From Erodium maritimum (Eukaryota > Streptophyta > Magnoliopsida > Geraniales > Geraniaceae): DNA of 64,000 nucleotides. The number at the start of each line of letters is the position of its first letter. Within the stretch, counting starts at the first letter, position 1. Shown piece by piece: positions 46,140 through 57,905 of the stretch. The translations under genes were made by a program, and so were the position numbers. The stretch spans positions 60,954,803-61,018,802 of the forward strand of contig OY997588.1 of assembly GCA_963921825.1 (NCBI GenBank). Reading direction: 5' to 3'. The notes under the pieces were generated by a model. The model ran no database searches and had not been told where the DNA came from. It was given only the letters and a program-made list of their open reading frames with translations.

Positions 46140-46340
46140 AATTACTAAGTTCCCGTAACATGCCTTTCTAATAAACGCTACAATCCCGTATCATGCTTTT
46201 CTAGTAGTTACCAAGTTCCCGTAGCATGCCTTTCTAATAAGCGCTACAATCTCGTATCATGCTTTTCTAGTAGTTACCAAGTTCCCGTACCATGCCTTTC
46301 TAATAAGCGCTACAATCCCGTATCATGCTTTTCTAGTATT
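46140..46340 (-). repeat. 62-bp tandem repeat (AGTTCCCGTA.CATGCCTTTC) in solo LTR B
   Basis: About three units of roughly 62 bp containing TTACCAAGTTCCCGTAGCAT and GCTACAATCCCGTATCATGC. Copy D has a single unit at 60290-60330, so this array expanded in copy B only. Confidence 0.75.
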
Positions 46341-47522
46341 TAAATAAACCTATTCAACCCACGACACCCCGGTGTCACATGCAATTCTACTGTTAACTTT
46401 CCCCAGTCAGGGCCGAGATCCGGCTACTTTTCCCTACCTCGTGCGTGTTCTCCCAAAAGTCAAACCACGAGCTCCGGTGATGATCTCAGTCACTCACCCA
46501 GCTTTCCCTTGCCTCGGTCCGTGGCACGATCTAAAGGAACACAATTTAAAGTCACTAAACAACTCGCAGGAATAAACCGAAAACCATTAAACTCGATGCC
46601 CAAACTTAACCCCGACAATGTCGATCACTTCCAAACTTCCCAATTACTCGACATTGTCGATAAAGGACTCGTAAAGGCCTGATTCGCCCGACATGTCGAA
46701 TCTGCCCGTTTTTTGTTAATTGCCTTCCGGGGCTCCGAAAGCCCCCGTTTTCGTTTTTACGGTCTTAGAATAATTCAAGGAACCCAACGCACTTGACGGA
46801 ATCGAATTCCGACTTCTAAGTCAAATAGTTAACGTTTAAAGTTTCTAAAACCCGTTAATTACAACTTCTCCAATTTAATTCCAAATTTTGATTCGATTAA
46901 GGATAATTGGTCCGGGGAACGTTTTAAACCACCCGAACGATAAAACCCGAGCACGTGGGCCCCACCAACCCACTTGGCCGAGAGCTCCTAGGGCTCAAGG
47001 GGAGGCTCGGCCACCATGTGGTGGCTGCTGCCAGCTCCGGCCAGCCACCTCATGGCCGGCCGGCCACCACCCACGGTGGCCGGAGCTCCTCCCGAGCCTC
47101 CGGTCACCGGAAAACGTGAAATTAAACCCCCAAACACCTCTAAAACGTCTCCAACACCTCCCCAACCTCCACACAACCCTAAATCATTCGTTTTAACAAA
47201 CCCTAGCTTTCCAAAATAATCAAAACGAGAATCGGTTTGGGTATTACCGTAGAGGAGGATGAGGGGAACGAGTTTGCTCCTTGCTTGAAGACGATCCAAG
47301 GGCTTGAATGACGTGAATAGTGCCAAAACCCTAACCCCAACTCTCTTCTTCTCCCTTTCTCTCTTCTCCTTCTCTCTCTAGCTTCTCTTTTTCTTTTTCT
47401 ATTTTCTTAAACTAACACAAAACCTATTTTTTCTCTCCTTTACCACTTAATTTCGGCCACCCCTCACAACCACACACTTTCCCCCCAAAACTAACACCAC
47501 CACAATGTGGACAAGTGTCAAG

Positions 47523-47533
47523 GTGGGTCCCAC
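47523..47533. promoter_or_regulatory. TCP-type palindrome in solo LTR B
   Basis: GTGGGTCCCAC, near the LTR start on the minus strand, homologous to 41725-41735 of copy A. A second site, GTGGGCCCCAC preceded by CAC, lies at 46953-46965. Confidence 0.5.
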
Positions 47534-47944
47534 ACCTTTTGGAAAATATCTACTTGATATTTTCCAATCAGATTCGCGAAAAACGGACGTTTCGGGCCCC
47601 GAACGGGCACTTTTCCCAAGAAATTACGAAACTGGACGGGATACAAGGAAACGGCCCAACTAAGACCAATACGACGACGGCTAAGCTTTTTGGATCCAAA
47701 ACGGTCCTCGAATGGACCAAAACGTCGCTCGGTTGACTTTTCCAACGAAAAGTCAACATTTCCCAAATTGATCAGAAAGTTGCCCTGAGTCCCCTGGAAC
47801 TCATTTTGGTCAATTACGGGGTCAACTTAAGTCCGGTATGACCATCGGGGTCCAATTCCGGTTCAATTCAGTGTCTGCTCAATTTTTTTAAATTTTCCTG
47901 TTTTTCGCAGGTTTGACTGGCGTTGACCAGGAGTGGTTATTACA

Positions 47945-49780
47945 GAAAACATTCTTTTTACATAAACCTCACAACCCCAAATCTTCAGGAAATTGGCTTT
48001 GGGATTTCTCCCACTCCATATCTCATATGAAGTCTTTTCCACAACCTTGGTTGGTACTTTATTTAAGATATATACGATGGTTTCTAAACTAAATCCCCAA
48101 AACGAGATTGGGATATCTGTATTACTCATCATTGATCGAATCATATCTTATAAAGTTTTATTTCTCCTTTTGGACACACCATTCCATTAAGGTGTTCCAG
48201 GTAGAGTTAGTTGAGTGACGATCCCATAATCTCTTAGATGATTTAATGAGCATTTTGATGCATCCATATTGTTTTATTACTATCAGATTGTAATAGGTTT
48301 TTGATGAAGTTTTATCAAGTCAATTCCAACTTTACACTTGGGCTCATTTTTCCTCTTATATGTAATATGTAAGAGATATCTTGAGTCTTAGTTTGATCAC
48401 TTAGAATAGCCATTTCAACTAACTCTCGCTACTTTAACTAAGATCATTTTTACTCTTGTGATTCTAAATCACTTTGAGATCCAAAATTCGTTCTAAGATT
48501 TTTGAGTGTGATCATTGTTCTAGTTTTATCAAGTATTGGATCGGTATCAAATGTTATACTTGTTAAGTTTGAAATTTTTGAATGAATTTACCGTCTCAAA
48601 ACCAAATGTATTTTATTCAAAATAAATCCAAAGGTACATAGTAGTTCTCAAATTCCCTAACTCAAATATGCAAGGTAAAACTAGTATGGTCTTACAGTTA
48701 AGGCTTCAATCCAATTGTCATCCTTGGTTCGTAGGCTTCTAGTCTTCCTTGTTCCAATTCCTTAATACTCCTTGGTTCCTACACATTTTGAATAATGTGA
48801 AATTTGTTATCAGATATCGAATTTCCAACAGTATTTGTATTGGTTATAACACTTATACCTGATGTGGAAGTCTTGCTTCCTTTATTTTTTTATCTCATCC
48901 AGGTACTTCTTGCAATTCTTTTTCCAATGACCAACTTCATTGCAATGGAAACAAGTAGCCTCCTTTTGGGATGAATTGGGCTTTGGTTTCGTAGTGGCCC
49001 TCTTATAGTCCTTCGAGAACTTGTCATTTATTATCTCGGCCCCTTTTCCCTTCTTGACCATCATCACTTCATTAGTCTTACTAAGGAGGATTTTCTCAGG
49101 GGTCTGTAGCATCCAATGCAATTCCGAGATAGACCTTTCTATGTTGTATGTTGTAGTTCATAATGAACCCAACATACTCAGATGGAAGTGACTGGAGAAT
49201 AATGTCTATAATAAGTTCTTGTGAAATGTTCAGACCTTAGAGGTATTATAAATATCATTTCATCTTTTAGACATGAGGCTCTACTTGATTCACATGACGC
49301 GTCTTACATGCTAGGAAGTTTCTAACGGTGTTGTACCTTTCAATCTTGACTTTCTCTTGGAACATTTCCTTAAGTTGTCCCATGACTTCACATGAATTCT
49401 TCCCATCCATCAACTTTTGAAGTTCGGTGTCCATACTAGCTAGCATGATGCACTCAACATCCACAAAGTCATTCAGTTGTTTCTCAAACGCCTATTTCTC
49501 AGCTATGGTGGCGTTAGCACGTGGTTCTTCAGGGATGGGTCCATCGAGAATGTATTCCCTATGCTCCTGCATGAGAACGATTCACAAAGTTCTAAACCAA
49601 TTCATAAAAGTTGATCCATTGAGCTTATCTTTCTCAAGGATAGAACTTATTGATACATTGTTTGCTTACTTGATTTCTACGACGAATACACACATAAAGT
49701 AGTTAATAATTTGTTTTGCTTTAAGCAATCCTCTAATTTATCTTTATAGATAATAGTTTCAAGATCTATATTTCCCATAT
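47945..49780 (-). pseudogene. Copia gag and integrase remnants, minus strand
   Basis: The integrase piece (about 48144-47950) reads NTDIPISFWGFSLETIVYIL, NKVPTKVVEKTSYEIWSGRN and FLKIWGCEVYVKRM. Upstream, the gag (49780-48882) gives CIMLASMDTELQKLMDGKNS, then YNTVRNFLACK, and an intact zinc knuckle CFHCNEVGHWKKNC followed by KKYLDEIKK. Between them (48881-48250) are broken pre-integrase and integrase-core parts. Stops and shifts occur throughout, but this gag knuckle is better preserved than that of the element at 5927-17542. Confidence 0.88.
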
Positions 49781-51080
49781 TTAGAGTGGGGTTTGCCCTA
49801 TCATCCTAAATATGATATTTAGGTAGGTTTCTCAATTGCATCAAGTATGCAACTCTTAGAACTCACACATTATCATGCGTTGTTTGGTAGTTTCTATCTT
49901 GATGCCCTAGAGTCAAATCGCATTTCCTACTCCGATTAGGTTCAACCACATCGAACTAATGGATATGATTCATCTTCCTTCACCTCAGCGACTATATGTC
50001 CCATGCTTTGGCGCACCAACATAAGCCCTCTAGTTTGGTACCTTCCCAAAACTCGGAACCCTATGTACCCCACACTTTAGCACACCAATACATAGTCCCC
50101 TTGTTTTGATCGGCACTCGTGATAGTGGATAAGCATGGCTAAGACCTAATATTAATGTTGAGGATTTTTGTTTAGATTTTATCCTATAAAATATACTTGT
50201 TATGCTAAGTTCAGTCTGTATCTAGTCATGTTGTTAAACACAAGCCTATTCTAAGCATAAAACTAATCATGTTACTAAGTTGGGGCCTAATCACTTTTCT
50301 AAAGCACAAGCCTAAACTTGATTCTAAGCAAGCATAATAACATATAATAAAGTCCTAACATAGTATAGCTCATCTAGGTCACTCTTACCTTGAGTCATTC
50401 CTAAAGCGAGTGTAATATAATACATCAGTCATATATGAGTTATACAACATCATGCATATAAATAGTGCAAACATCGACATGTTATAAGCCAATGAATCAT
50501 GCATAATTTAATTTCAGTAAACACACAATATCATAGTCCAACTAGGTCAATCTTACCTTGAGCATTTCCTAAAGCGGTAACATGCAATATATTGGTCAAA
50601 AGGATTATGCTACACAATTAAGTAACAAGACAAGAGTAGTGTAAACTTTGTAAAAGTTTGAGATCTCTATCTCGTTACTTTTGCATTGCTTAAATCAAAC
50701 ATGTATGTTAATCTAATTAACATAAATGATTATTTTATTCAATTTTGGATCAGCCATTTAATTTAACAAAAAAAACTCATTTTCACATTTCGACAAAGCA
50801 AAAATTAGGGTTTTATGAAAAAATAGGATCCAATTTTCGAAAATTTCAATTTTATATACATCAAATATAATTCAAAATAAATAAATTATAATTTTAGAAA
50901 ATTCATAGACTTATTATTAAGACAATCAAAATACTAGATCTACTTTGGTGTTTTCGTGAAAAACTCGACTTCTAGTTATCAAAATTCAAACTTTTTGATT
51001 TTTAAAGTTGATAGGAACAACGTTTATTCACATATAAAAGTTTTATAAAACTTCTATTTTTTTCTAGGGTAAAGGAGAAG
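49781..51080 (-). other. Leader region of the minus-strand copia
   Basis: AT-rich non-coding sequence between gag and the decayed primer-binding site. It contains a diverged internal repeat, CTAGGTCACTCTTACCTTGA at 50377 and CTAGGTCAATCTTACCTTGA at 50541, about 165 bp apart. No gene is seen. Confidence 0.5.
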
Positions 51081-51089
51081 TCGACTTTA

Positions 51090-51780
51090 GGGTTTCAAAA
51101 AAAAGACCCTAGTTCAGTGGAGGGGCATGGGTTCTCATCATTGCTGGAAGTCTTGGGTTCACGTGTGTTATATCACGATTTGGAATATTTGGCTTCTACG
51201 GAACGCGGTGGTCTTCAACTATGTGATGGAAAGTGGTGATTTGGTGTTTGGGAAAGTTCCGAGTCACTCTTATGGTATTTTGTGGCAGGCTGGTTCTCTA
51301 CGGTCTGGTTCTTCCTTTTCAGATTGGAGTAGGCGCCCGGGTTGGTGTCTTCGACCGAGGAAGAGGCGTGTTATGGGTTTAAGGCCCGGTTGACATGTTT
51401 TGGTCTTGTAGGTCTGGTGAGTTTCCGTTCGAGAGTCAGGCTAAGCTTCGTCTGTTCTCACTTGAGTCCAGTGAGTACTCATCCGAGGGGTCTGTACGGG
51501 GCCGATCTACTTGTGGCGGAAGGGCACGAGTTACTTAGTCCTTTTGGGAACAGAGGGCTCACCCTGATCACCCTTAGGTACTGTTCATCAATTCGATGAG
51601 ACGTTTAGTCGGGTCTCTTAAGAAACTATTCACTGGCCTATGTGTTTGCTTGCTTTTTCCGGGTTGTGTCCCCTAAGCTCTTTATAGAGTTCCTTTGTAA
51701 TCGTTTGTTGCTGTCCTTTTCCACCTTAACCAGTTTTGTTTTTCTTAAAACAATTGCATTCAAACGTCATGCAATTTAAG
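51090..51780 (+). mobile_element. LINE 3' end fragment, plus strand
   Basis: The frame at 51127-51393 reads VCYITIWNIWLLRNAVVFNY, the WxIWxxRN block that ends plant LINE ORF2 proteins. It is followed by a GT-rich 3' UTR running to about 51760 (GTAATCGTTTGTTGC, then AACAATTGCATTCAAAC). It is 5' truncated and inserted between the copia leader and its LTR. I found no clear TSD. Confidence 0.65.
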
Positions 51781-52323
51781 ATAGATAATCAATATACACA
51801 GAGGCTCTAATAGAGGTGTAGGATAAAATAAAAAAATTATCTTTGTCAAGTAACCCTAGAAATGCCTAGATCACTTGTATCGATTAAAGCTAATCTAAAC
51901 ATATATGTAAATGTGTTTACCTCGATATAGGCTACTTTAGAGATTATTGGTTCGAGACGTGGACCTATGAAAAATATAATTCGAGGCACCCAAATATTTT
52001 CCCTCTAACGGTATCCACACGAGAAAGATAACTACACAACTTGACTTCCTAGGAGCCCTTGAATGAAACTCATTTGCTCTCAATATCGGGTGACCGAAAT
52101 TTTCAGCTATAAGCTTGTTGAATTAGCCCCTAGTGTCGTATTTGTAGTACTTGGTTTACCCTAAACCAATCCAATAGAATTAGGAAACCCGAGCAAAAGA
52201 GGTATCTTGTTTCTTTTTGACCTAGTCAAACTATAGTTTCTTTTAAGCCTAGACCTTCTAGAATAATTAGGGATTTTCCTTTATTTTAATTTGATAAATA
52301 AAACACACTAGTATTTATAAAAG

Positions 52324-52910
52324 GGGAAACCTAAAAAACATGCCTTTGAACAATCTTTGTTAGCACAAAGGTACTGTGACGACCTTTTTTTCTTCTCAAA
52401 AACATACTTATAACTTTTGTTTATTATCAAAAAGTAGTGACTTACATTTATTTTTATTTTTCCGTTATTTTGGATGGAAAATGGCCATGTGCTTGACACA
52501 TGGTCTTTATATTTATCATAAATACCAAAATTGTCCCTATTTATCTTATCTAAATGACATCCGGAGAAGAAAAAAAATGAACACTCAAAACGACCATATC
52601 CAATATTTAGACTAGAGGAATATGGACAATTTCGATATTTATGATAAATATAAAGACTATGTGTCAAGCACATGTTCATTTTCCATCCAAAATAACGGGA
52701 AAAAAATAAAAATAAACGTAAGTCGCTACTTTTTGATAATAAACAAGGGTAAATTACAAATACCTACCCCAAACGCTACAAGTTTGGGGTAGGTATTTGT
52801 AATATACCCTATAAAGAAAAAGATATAAGCATGTTTTTAAGAAAAATAGGTAACCACAACATGTTTGTGCTAAAAAAGGTCGTTCGAAGGCATGTGTTTG
52901 AGGTTTTCCC
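52324..52910. mobile_element. Fold-back MITE with long inverted arms
   Basis: A 587-bp element whose two halves are inverted copies over most of their length, starting GGGAAACCTAAAAAACATGC and ending with its inverse. Paired blocks include TTATTATCAAAAAGTAG, CCGTTATTTTGGATGGAAAA and TGTGCTTGACACATGG. The transcript would fold into one long hairpin. A second small hairpin element (52747-52809) sits in the right arm only. Confidence 0.85.
52747..52809. repeat. Near-perfect 63-bp hairpin inside the fold-back MITE
   Basis: Two 28-bp arms (GGGTAAATTACAAATACCTA plus CCCCAAAC, and their inverse) differ at one position and enclose a 7-nt loop, GCTACAA. It is absent from the matching place in the left arm of the MITE, so it was inserted or is an extreme internal-deletion MITE. 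Its start resembles the GGGTTAATTACAAAAA end of the element at 567-1236. Confidence 0.85.
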
Positions 52911-53870
52911 AATATAAAATAATGGGTTGACCGAATACCTCTATTGCTCAATAAGGGTGTTCGGCCAATCCCCTTGAATTATATATTTAGGGCTCTTTAT
53001 TTGTTCCATTAATCAATATGCAAGATAATAATTAAATACAAATAATGTATTTTATTCTATGATTAATTGATTAAATAAATAATATGAATTAAATAAAAAA
53101 AATACCTTAAACGATTTATTTAATCAAACATATATCGTTCACTTCATTGTAGTCTTTACTCTATTGTGTGTGACCCTTTAGGATTCATATGTCGTAGGTA
53201 GTGAGACGAAAATTACTATTTCCTCCATAAATTATGGGTAACTCCTAGCATGACCCATATCTAGCCAAGTCATATGAACTATTGACTTCACCATTGCAAA
53301 TCTTATTACCATAAGTGATCTTATCCTCCGTTGTTTTGGCGACATCTTTTCTTGAACAAAAGGGCATAAAAGCATCATTGTTAATTTTTCTCTTGATCTT
53401 GAGTTCGGATTGTATGTGACAAATCATACGCATGACCATGCTTCTCTTACAATCCTCTACTCATCAAGATAGGCCCATGTGACATCTAACTTGTACGAAT
53501 ACAAGTGACAAGTCCCTATGACTATCACACATACATCTCATATGTGCGTATCCAAATTTGAGCATAACCTTTATAGATATCTTGTAAGGAGTAGGGTTTA
53601 GTTATGGAAAGACATGAATCCATATCACATAGATGGTATAGCGATGTCATAGTCGTTGGCCTAAGATCTACTCTGGTAGTTGAGAAAGGCTCAAGTCCCA
53701 TGTTCTATGGAGCATTCTCAAGGTGGGTCATCCAATGCCAAAACTCTTCGACATATGTGACGTTGACGCACAACTCAATATGAATTATCAATAAAACACG
53801 ATCCTCCAAACAACGTCATTCTAGCTCTAACTATCGGATCAAGCTAAGGACGCATGAATATACTAACTCC

Positions 53871-55665
53871 TTGACAAGAAACCTTAACCTAAACAGCCCG
53901 CTGCCACCCTCCTTTTGCCCCCTTCGGTGATGCCCATGGCTCCGGCCTCGGTAGTTACCAGCGTAGGCCCACCCTTATGGTTTCCCACACCCTTCTTCTT
54001 CCTCTCTCCTTCATTGTTTCAGCCCTTCTTCTTCTTTTTACCTCACTCATTTTAGTTTTTTCCCAGATCTTCTTCCTTCCGACCTTGTTCATCGAGTAAA
54101 AAGTGGCGTTTAGACTGGTGCTTAAGGGAGGTCAAGGGCCTAGCCTACTCGTTCGTCCGTGCTTTGGTTGGGTTCGTTTTATTCTAGAGTTTGATCGGAG
54201 CGTCGTGTGCTGGCCGGAAGCTCGGAGCCGGAGTTGACCTTCAGGTTGTCGGTGATGGTCCCGTTGTTGGGGTCTTGTTCGTTGGAGCAAGTTTTGGATC
54301 TGTAGAGCCTTTCCAGATCTGCTCCAAGCCATTAGAGCTCGGTCATATTCTCCAGATCTTCTCCTTTGGTTGCTCATCTCTCTCCTCGTCGGAGCTGGGA
54401 CGTAATATGTCGTCCGTCTGTCTATTTAGGTGTCGGGGTTCGAATCAGTGCTCGCGACCAGCTCTATTTTTAGATTTGGTTTAGAGATGGTGGCCGGAGG
54501 TGGAGCCCCCTCAATCGTAACCTCCTTACTGGAGTGCTTCGTCAACCTCTCCCTGGTACCTTACGTGATAGAGCTTGTTGTCCTCTGTTCTTTGCTTGAC
54601 AGCAACTACCCGAACAACCGTCTTACTTCTTCACTTTTGTTCGCTGTGCTTAGACAGTCGTGACGTTGAGGTGGTTCTTGGTTCGTTGGTGCAACGACTC
54701 TAGCCTTGTTGTGTCAGGATGGGCGACTCGGTTCAGATCTACAAGCGTTTCTTGACCTTTTGGGTCTTTGATTCATTATGGACCTGGTCTCATCACTCGT
54801 CATCGCGGAGGGCGTTTAGTTCTAGTTCTACTATGGAAATCTTTTCTTGACCACTCGGGTCATTTATTCGTTGTGGATTTGGGTTTCTCGTCATTGCGGG
54901 TGGTAAGGTTTTCGTTTCACCCTTTCTTTATCTATTGCTTGTGGAGATCTCTTCATTCCTTAGTTTGTTGGTGGGGGCGTCAATTCATTTAGGTGTTGTC
55001 CTTTGACGGGTTGTTATTGGTCTTTGTGCCTCTATTGGATACCGAAGTATTTTTGTTTCTTTGGCTTTTGGGTATCAGTGACTACCGACTCAGCTATTCC
55101 GTTCAGCGGTGTTGACCGTCGACGTGTCAACGTCTTGCAACTCTCTAAGTTGGGGCTCCAATGAGATTCAATGTTATCTTCAAGTGCGGGTAAGGTTAGG
55201 GACACTCTATGAGGAGTCAATCTGTCTTTTTGGGCTTCACGGTCGGAATATCTAGGTAGTAGACCCTTTTCTCTATGGGCTTCATGGTTGTAAAATTCAG
55301 ATTATAGACCTTTCTTATGATATTTGTGTAGTGCTTATTTGTTGTAATTTTTGGGTATTTAGACATTGGTTCTCCCTTTGTTGGGTTTGTTTTGAGGCTG
55401 AGCTTTCATGCTAGTGCTCGAGTATGTTGTTTTATTTGGTGGTCTATTTTTTCTAGTTAGATCCTTTGAACGAATTTGGTTTTATTGTTTGGTTCATGGA
55501 TGAGATCTATTCAGTCCACTTGGTATTTCTTTTGGGCCAGAAATAGTTCGGTCCTCAAAGTTTTCAAGCTTTGCCCCTTCGGTTTTGGTTCCTTCCTTTT
55601 TCATTCTCTGAAAAAGGTTGTGCTTTTTATAATACTGCTTTGCTGGTCAAAAATAAATAAATATA
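53871..55665 (+). mobile_element. LINE-like block, plus strand, low coding content
   Basis: GC- and GT-rich sequence unlike the surrounding LTR, with a 5' UTR-like Cys/Gly-rich beginning and a 3' end GTTTATAATACTGC-type phrase followed by AAAAATAAATAAATA. The flanks ATATACTAACTCCTTG (about 53855-53870) and ATATACTCACTACTTTG (about 55663) could be a decayed TSD. I cannot read endonuclease or RT domains. It repeats CACTCG(T/G)(C/T)CAT(C/T) phrases at 54795 and 54858. Confidence 0.45.
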
Positions 55666-55850
55666 CTCACTACTTTGTATCTAAGAGTTCTACTATCTTG
55701 AAGCGGTGCCCTGATACCTTAAATAGAGCAGTATATTCAAGGTTTCATTAACACTACAACTTAATGATAATAAAATGTTTGCCAACTTATTATTAACTTA
55801 CAAATGTCATTGTATAGGTTGTGGCTTATCTTAGGAAATAAAACCCAACA

Positions 55851-56370
55851 TCGTGTTCCCGAGCCTTATGTGGTTCCCGGTCAACGCATTTCCCAAGGTT
55901 TAACTCCAACTTCTATTTTTGGCTTTGTTCTAATGGTAGAGGTTTGACTTTAGGTCGGTGGTCATGTGGTGGGGCATCCCGATGATGGAGGTTAGTGTGT
56001 GGTACAATGTTGGTAGTTGTTGTTTCTCGAGAATCTATTGGTGTCTCGAGGTGTTTAACCTTTGGTTTGCCCAAGGTCACACGTACTTGTTGTGTAGGCC
56101 TTAGGTGAGTTTGGGTTTGTAGTATTGATGGGCTAGGTGTTTGTTAGGCTTAGGTTTATGCTGGTTTTGGTTGGATATAATGGTTGTAACTTGGTTCGGG
56201 CTTATGTCCGGTGGTTTGGTTGTTTGGGCTTTTGTCCAGTTGTTATGTTTTTAGATTGACTTTGTTTCAGGGCTCAGGTTTATAACCATTTTGTTGAGGA
56301 AGATGTTCTTTACCTTTTTTTTTGAAAGATAAGAGTTTTAATATAATGCTTTGCCGATAAAAAGCCTTTA
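55851..56370 (+). mobile_element. LINE 3' end-like fragment, plus strand
   Basis: GT-rich sequence ending GTTTTAATATAATGCTTTGC then CGATAAAAAG, the 3' terminus style of plant LINEs. There is no coding domain. It starts directly after the copia LTR end at 55850. Confidence 0.45.
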
Positions 56371-56974
56371 CCGTTAGCATCTTGATCCATTTGTCTCTAA
56401 TATCGCGACTGAATATAGGGTATAAGACTGTCACCCTTATTGTATTCGACAGTTAGTTTCTTGATCCCAAGTGAACTGTGGGTGCTAACTCATTATCGAT
56501 TCTCATGGTCATGCATTTCCACAGTCTCACTTATCAAGGGGCCCAACGACATCTATCTCATATTACATGATGGACAAATTCCAATTTAGTCACTCACCTT
56601 TTTCATATATATGATTCTGCACCCAACAATAATCTTTATTATTGTTCGGTTAAAGAAAATGTTAAATTGTGTTAGGATGCAAAACATCTATATATAAATT
56701 GTCACGCCCCAAATTCAGTAGAACCGAACCCGGAACGTGAACGTTTAAGACAATAAAAAATTTTCAAACCTTTTAAATAAAACACTTTAAACCACCACTT
56801 ACTTGAACAAAATAATTATTTACAACTCAAAAGTACGTCCCAACAAGCGGACAAAATACAAGGTGTACGTCGCTAGACTCAAAAGTAAACCCGGACTCCC
56901 GCTCCTAGCTCTTCAAGCTTCGGAAGCTCACCTAGTCCATCCCGCGACCAGTACTTGTAGGAAAAGCAGCTAGG

Positions 56975-56992
56975 GGTGAGCGTTCGCTCACC
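56975..56992. promoter_or_regulatory. Conserved palindrome module, LTR C
   Basis: GGTGAGCG-TT-CGCTCACC with TTGTAGGAAAAGCAGCTAGG before it on the plus strand, the same module as in the other four copies. Confidence 0.7.
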
Positions 56993-57609
56993 ACCACGGA
57001 TAACAGACTGACTACGACATACTAGCAGACAATGTCGGTAACACCAAAAACAAACTCAACACCGGGGATCACTATCCCTAACTCAAGTAACCCGACCGAC
57101 ACACACACACTGTTACTTTCCTCAACCGACTCAACATTCGGACACGTAATGTAGACCCGACACCACGATTACGACTTCCACCAAAGACTCAAAAGATAAC
57201 CACGCGACACCCAAGATCACAAAGGATCGCACAACAAACAAGATCGCAAAGGATCGCACTCCAGCGACTCAGTCCCCACGCACTTTACCGATCCCTGTCA
57301 GGCCAGGCGGTCGACCTATCGTACAACTCAGTCCCCACGCAACTTTGTTGATCCCTGTCAGGCCAGGCGGTCGACCTGTCGCACCTTTCCCGACACAAAG
57401 TCGGATCAGGCTGTCGACCTGTCACCCCCACGCACGCGCGGCCAGGACCCCTTTTTCTCTCAGGCGGCCCCCCTACCTCGTCTGAACATGCATACGGGTG
57501 CGATCACAGGACCCCCGTTATTATGAAGCGGGCCCCCAACCTCAGGTAACCACAATCACAATCACAAACAAAGTTCAACAAACAGAAACAAAACCGGCTT
57601 AACACTCCA

Positions 57610-57905
57610 CAGGCACTCATGGCCACCCAAGACACCAATGGTAAAACACGGGCTCAACAACCCCACGGGCGCTCATGGCCACCCAAGACACCAACGGTAA
57701 AACACGGGCTCAACAACCACACGGGCACTCCTGGCCACCCAGGACACACCAACAGTAAAGTACGGGCTCTCATGGCCACCCAAGACATAAACAGTAAAGT
57801 ACGGGCTCTCATGGCCACCCAAGACACAAATAGTAAAGTACGGGCTCTCATGGCCAGCCAAGACACAAACAGTAAAGTACGGGCTCTCATGGCCACCCAA
57901 GACAC
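57610..57905 (-). repeat. GHESP-type minisatellite in solo LTR C
   Basis: Seven units with the core GGGCTCTCATGGCCACCCAA on the plus strand. Two are long units with AACAACCCCACGGGC and the rest are about 39-bp short ones. Frames stay open across the array on both strands because unit lengths are multiples of three. Confidence 0.9.

Larger units (their letters stand above)
44551..47944 (-). mobile_element. Solo LTR B, minus strand, chimera of subfamilies 1 and 2
   Basis: 3394 bp, TSD GAAAA at 44546-44550 and 47945-47949. Its 3' half (44551 to about 46440) follows copy D closely, for example TAGTAGATAAAGCCAGTAAC and CAACAGACTCAACACTCGAT. Its 5' half (about 46440-47944) follows copies A and C, including the CGACATTGTCG motifs, the GC island and the GGTCAACGCC start. 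The change occurs near the shared TTTTCCCTACCTC phrase. It carries its own 48-bp array and a degenerate minisatellite. Confidence 0.92.
40621..55850 (-). mobile_element. Copia retrotransposon remnant, minus strand, host of several nested insertions
   Basis: Reading down the minus strand: 5' LTR (55850-51819), decayed primer-binding site near 51805-51816 (GGCTCTAATAGAGG on the plus strand), leader, gag (49780-48882), integrase (48220-47950) and RT (41308-40712). The RT is cut after GFVDP at 40712 and joined directly to about 85 bp of the LTR 3' part (40628-40712, matching 51838-51925), so RT end, RNase H and most of the 3' LTR are deleted. Solo LTRs A and B, a LINE 3' end, a fold-back MITE and a LINE-like block have inserted into it. 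Confidence 0.8.
51819..55850 (-). repeat. 5' LTR of the minus-strand copia, interrupted
   Basis: On the minus strand the LTR starts TGTTGGGTTTTATTTCC (at 55850) and ends TTTTATCCTACA (at 51819), beside the decayed primer-binding site. A fold-back MITE (52324-52910) and a LINE-like block (about 53871-55665) interrupt it. The 3' part of the LTR recurs at 40628-40712 next to the truncated RT. Confidence 0.7.
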
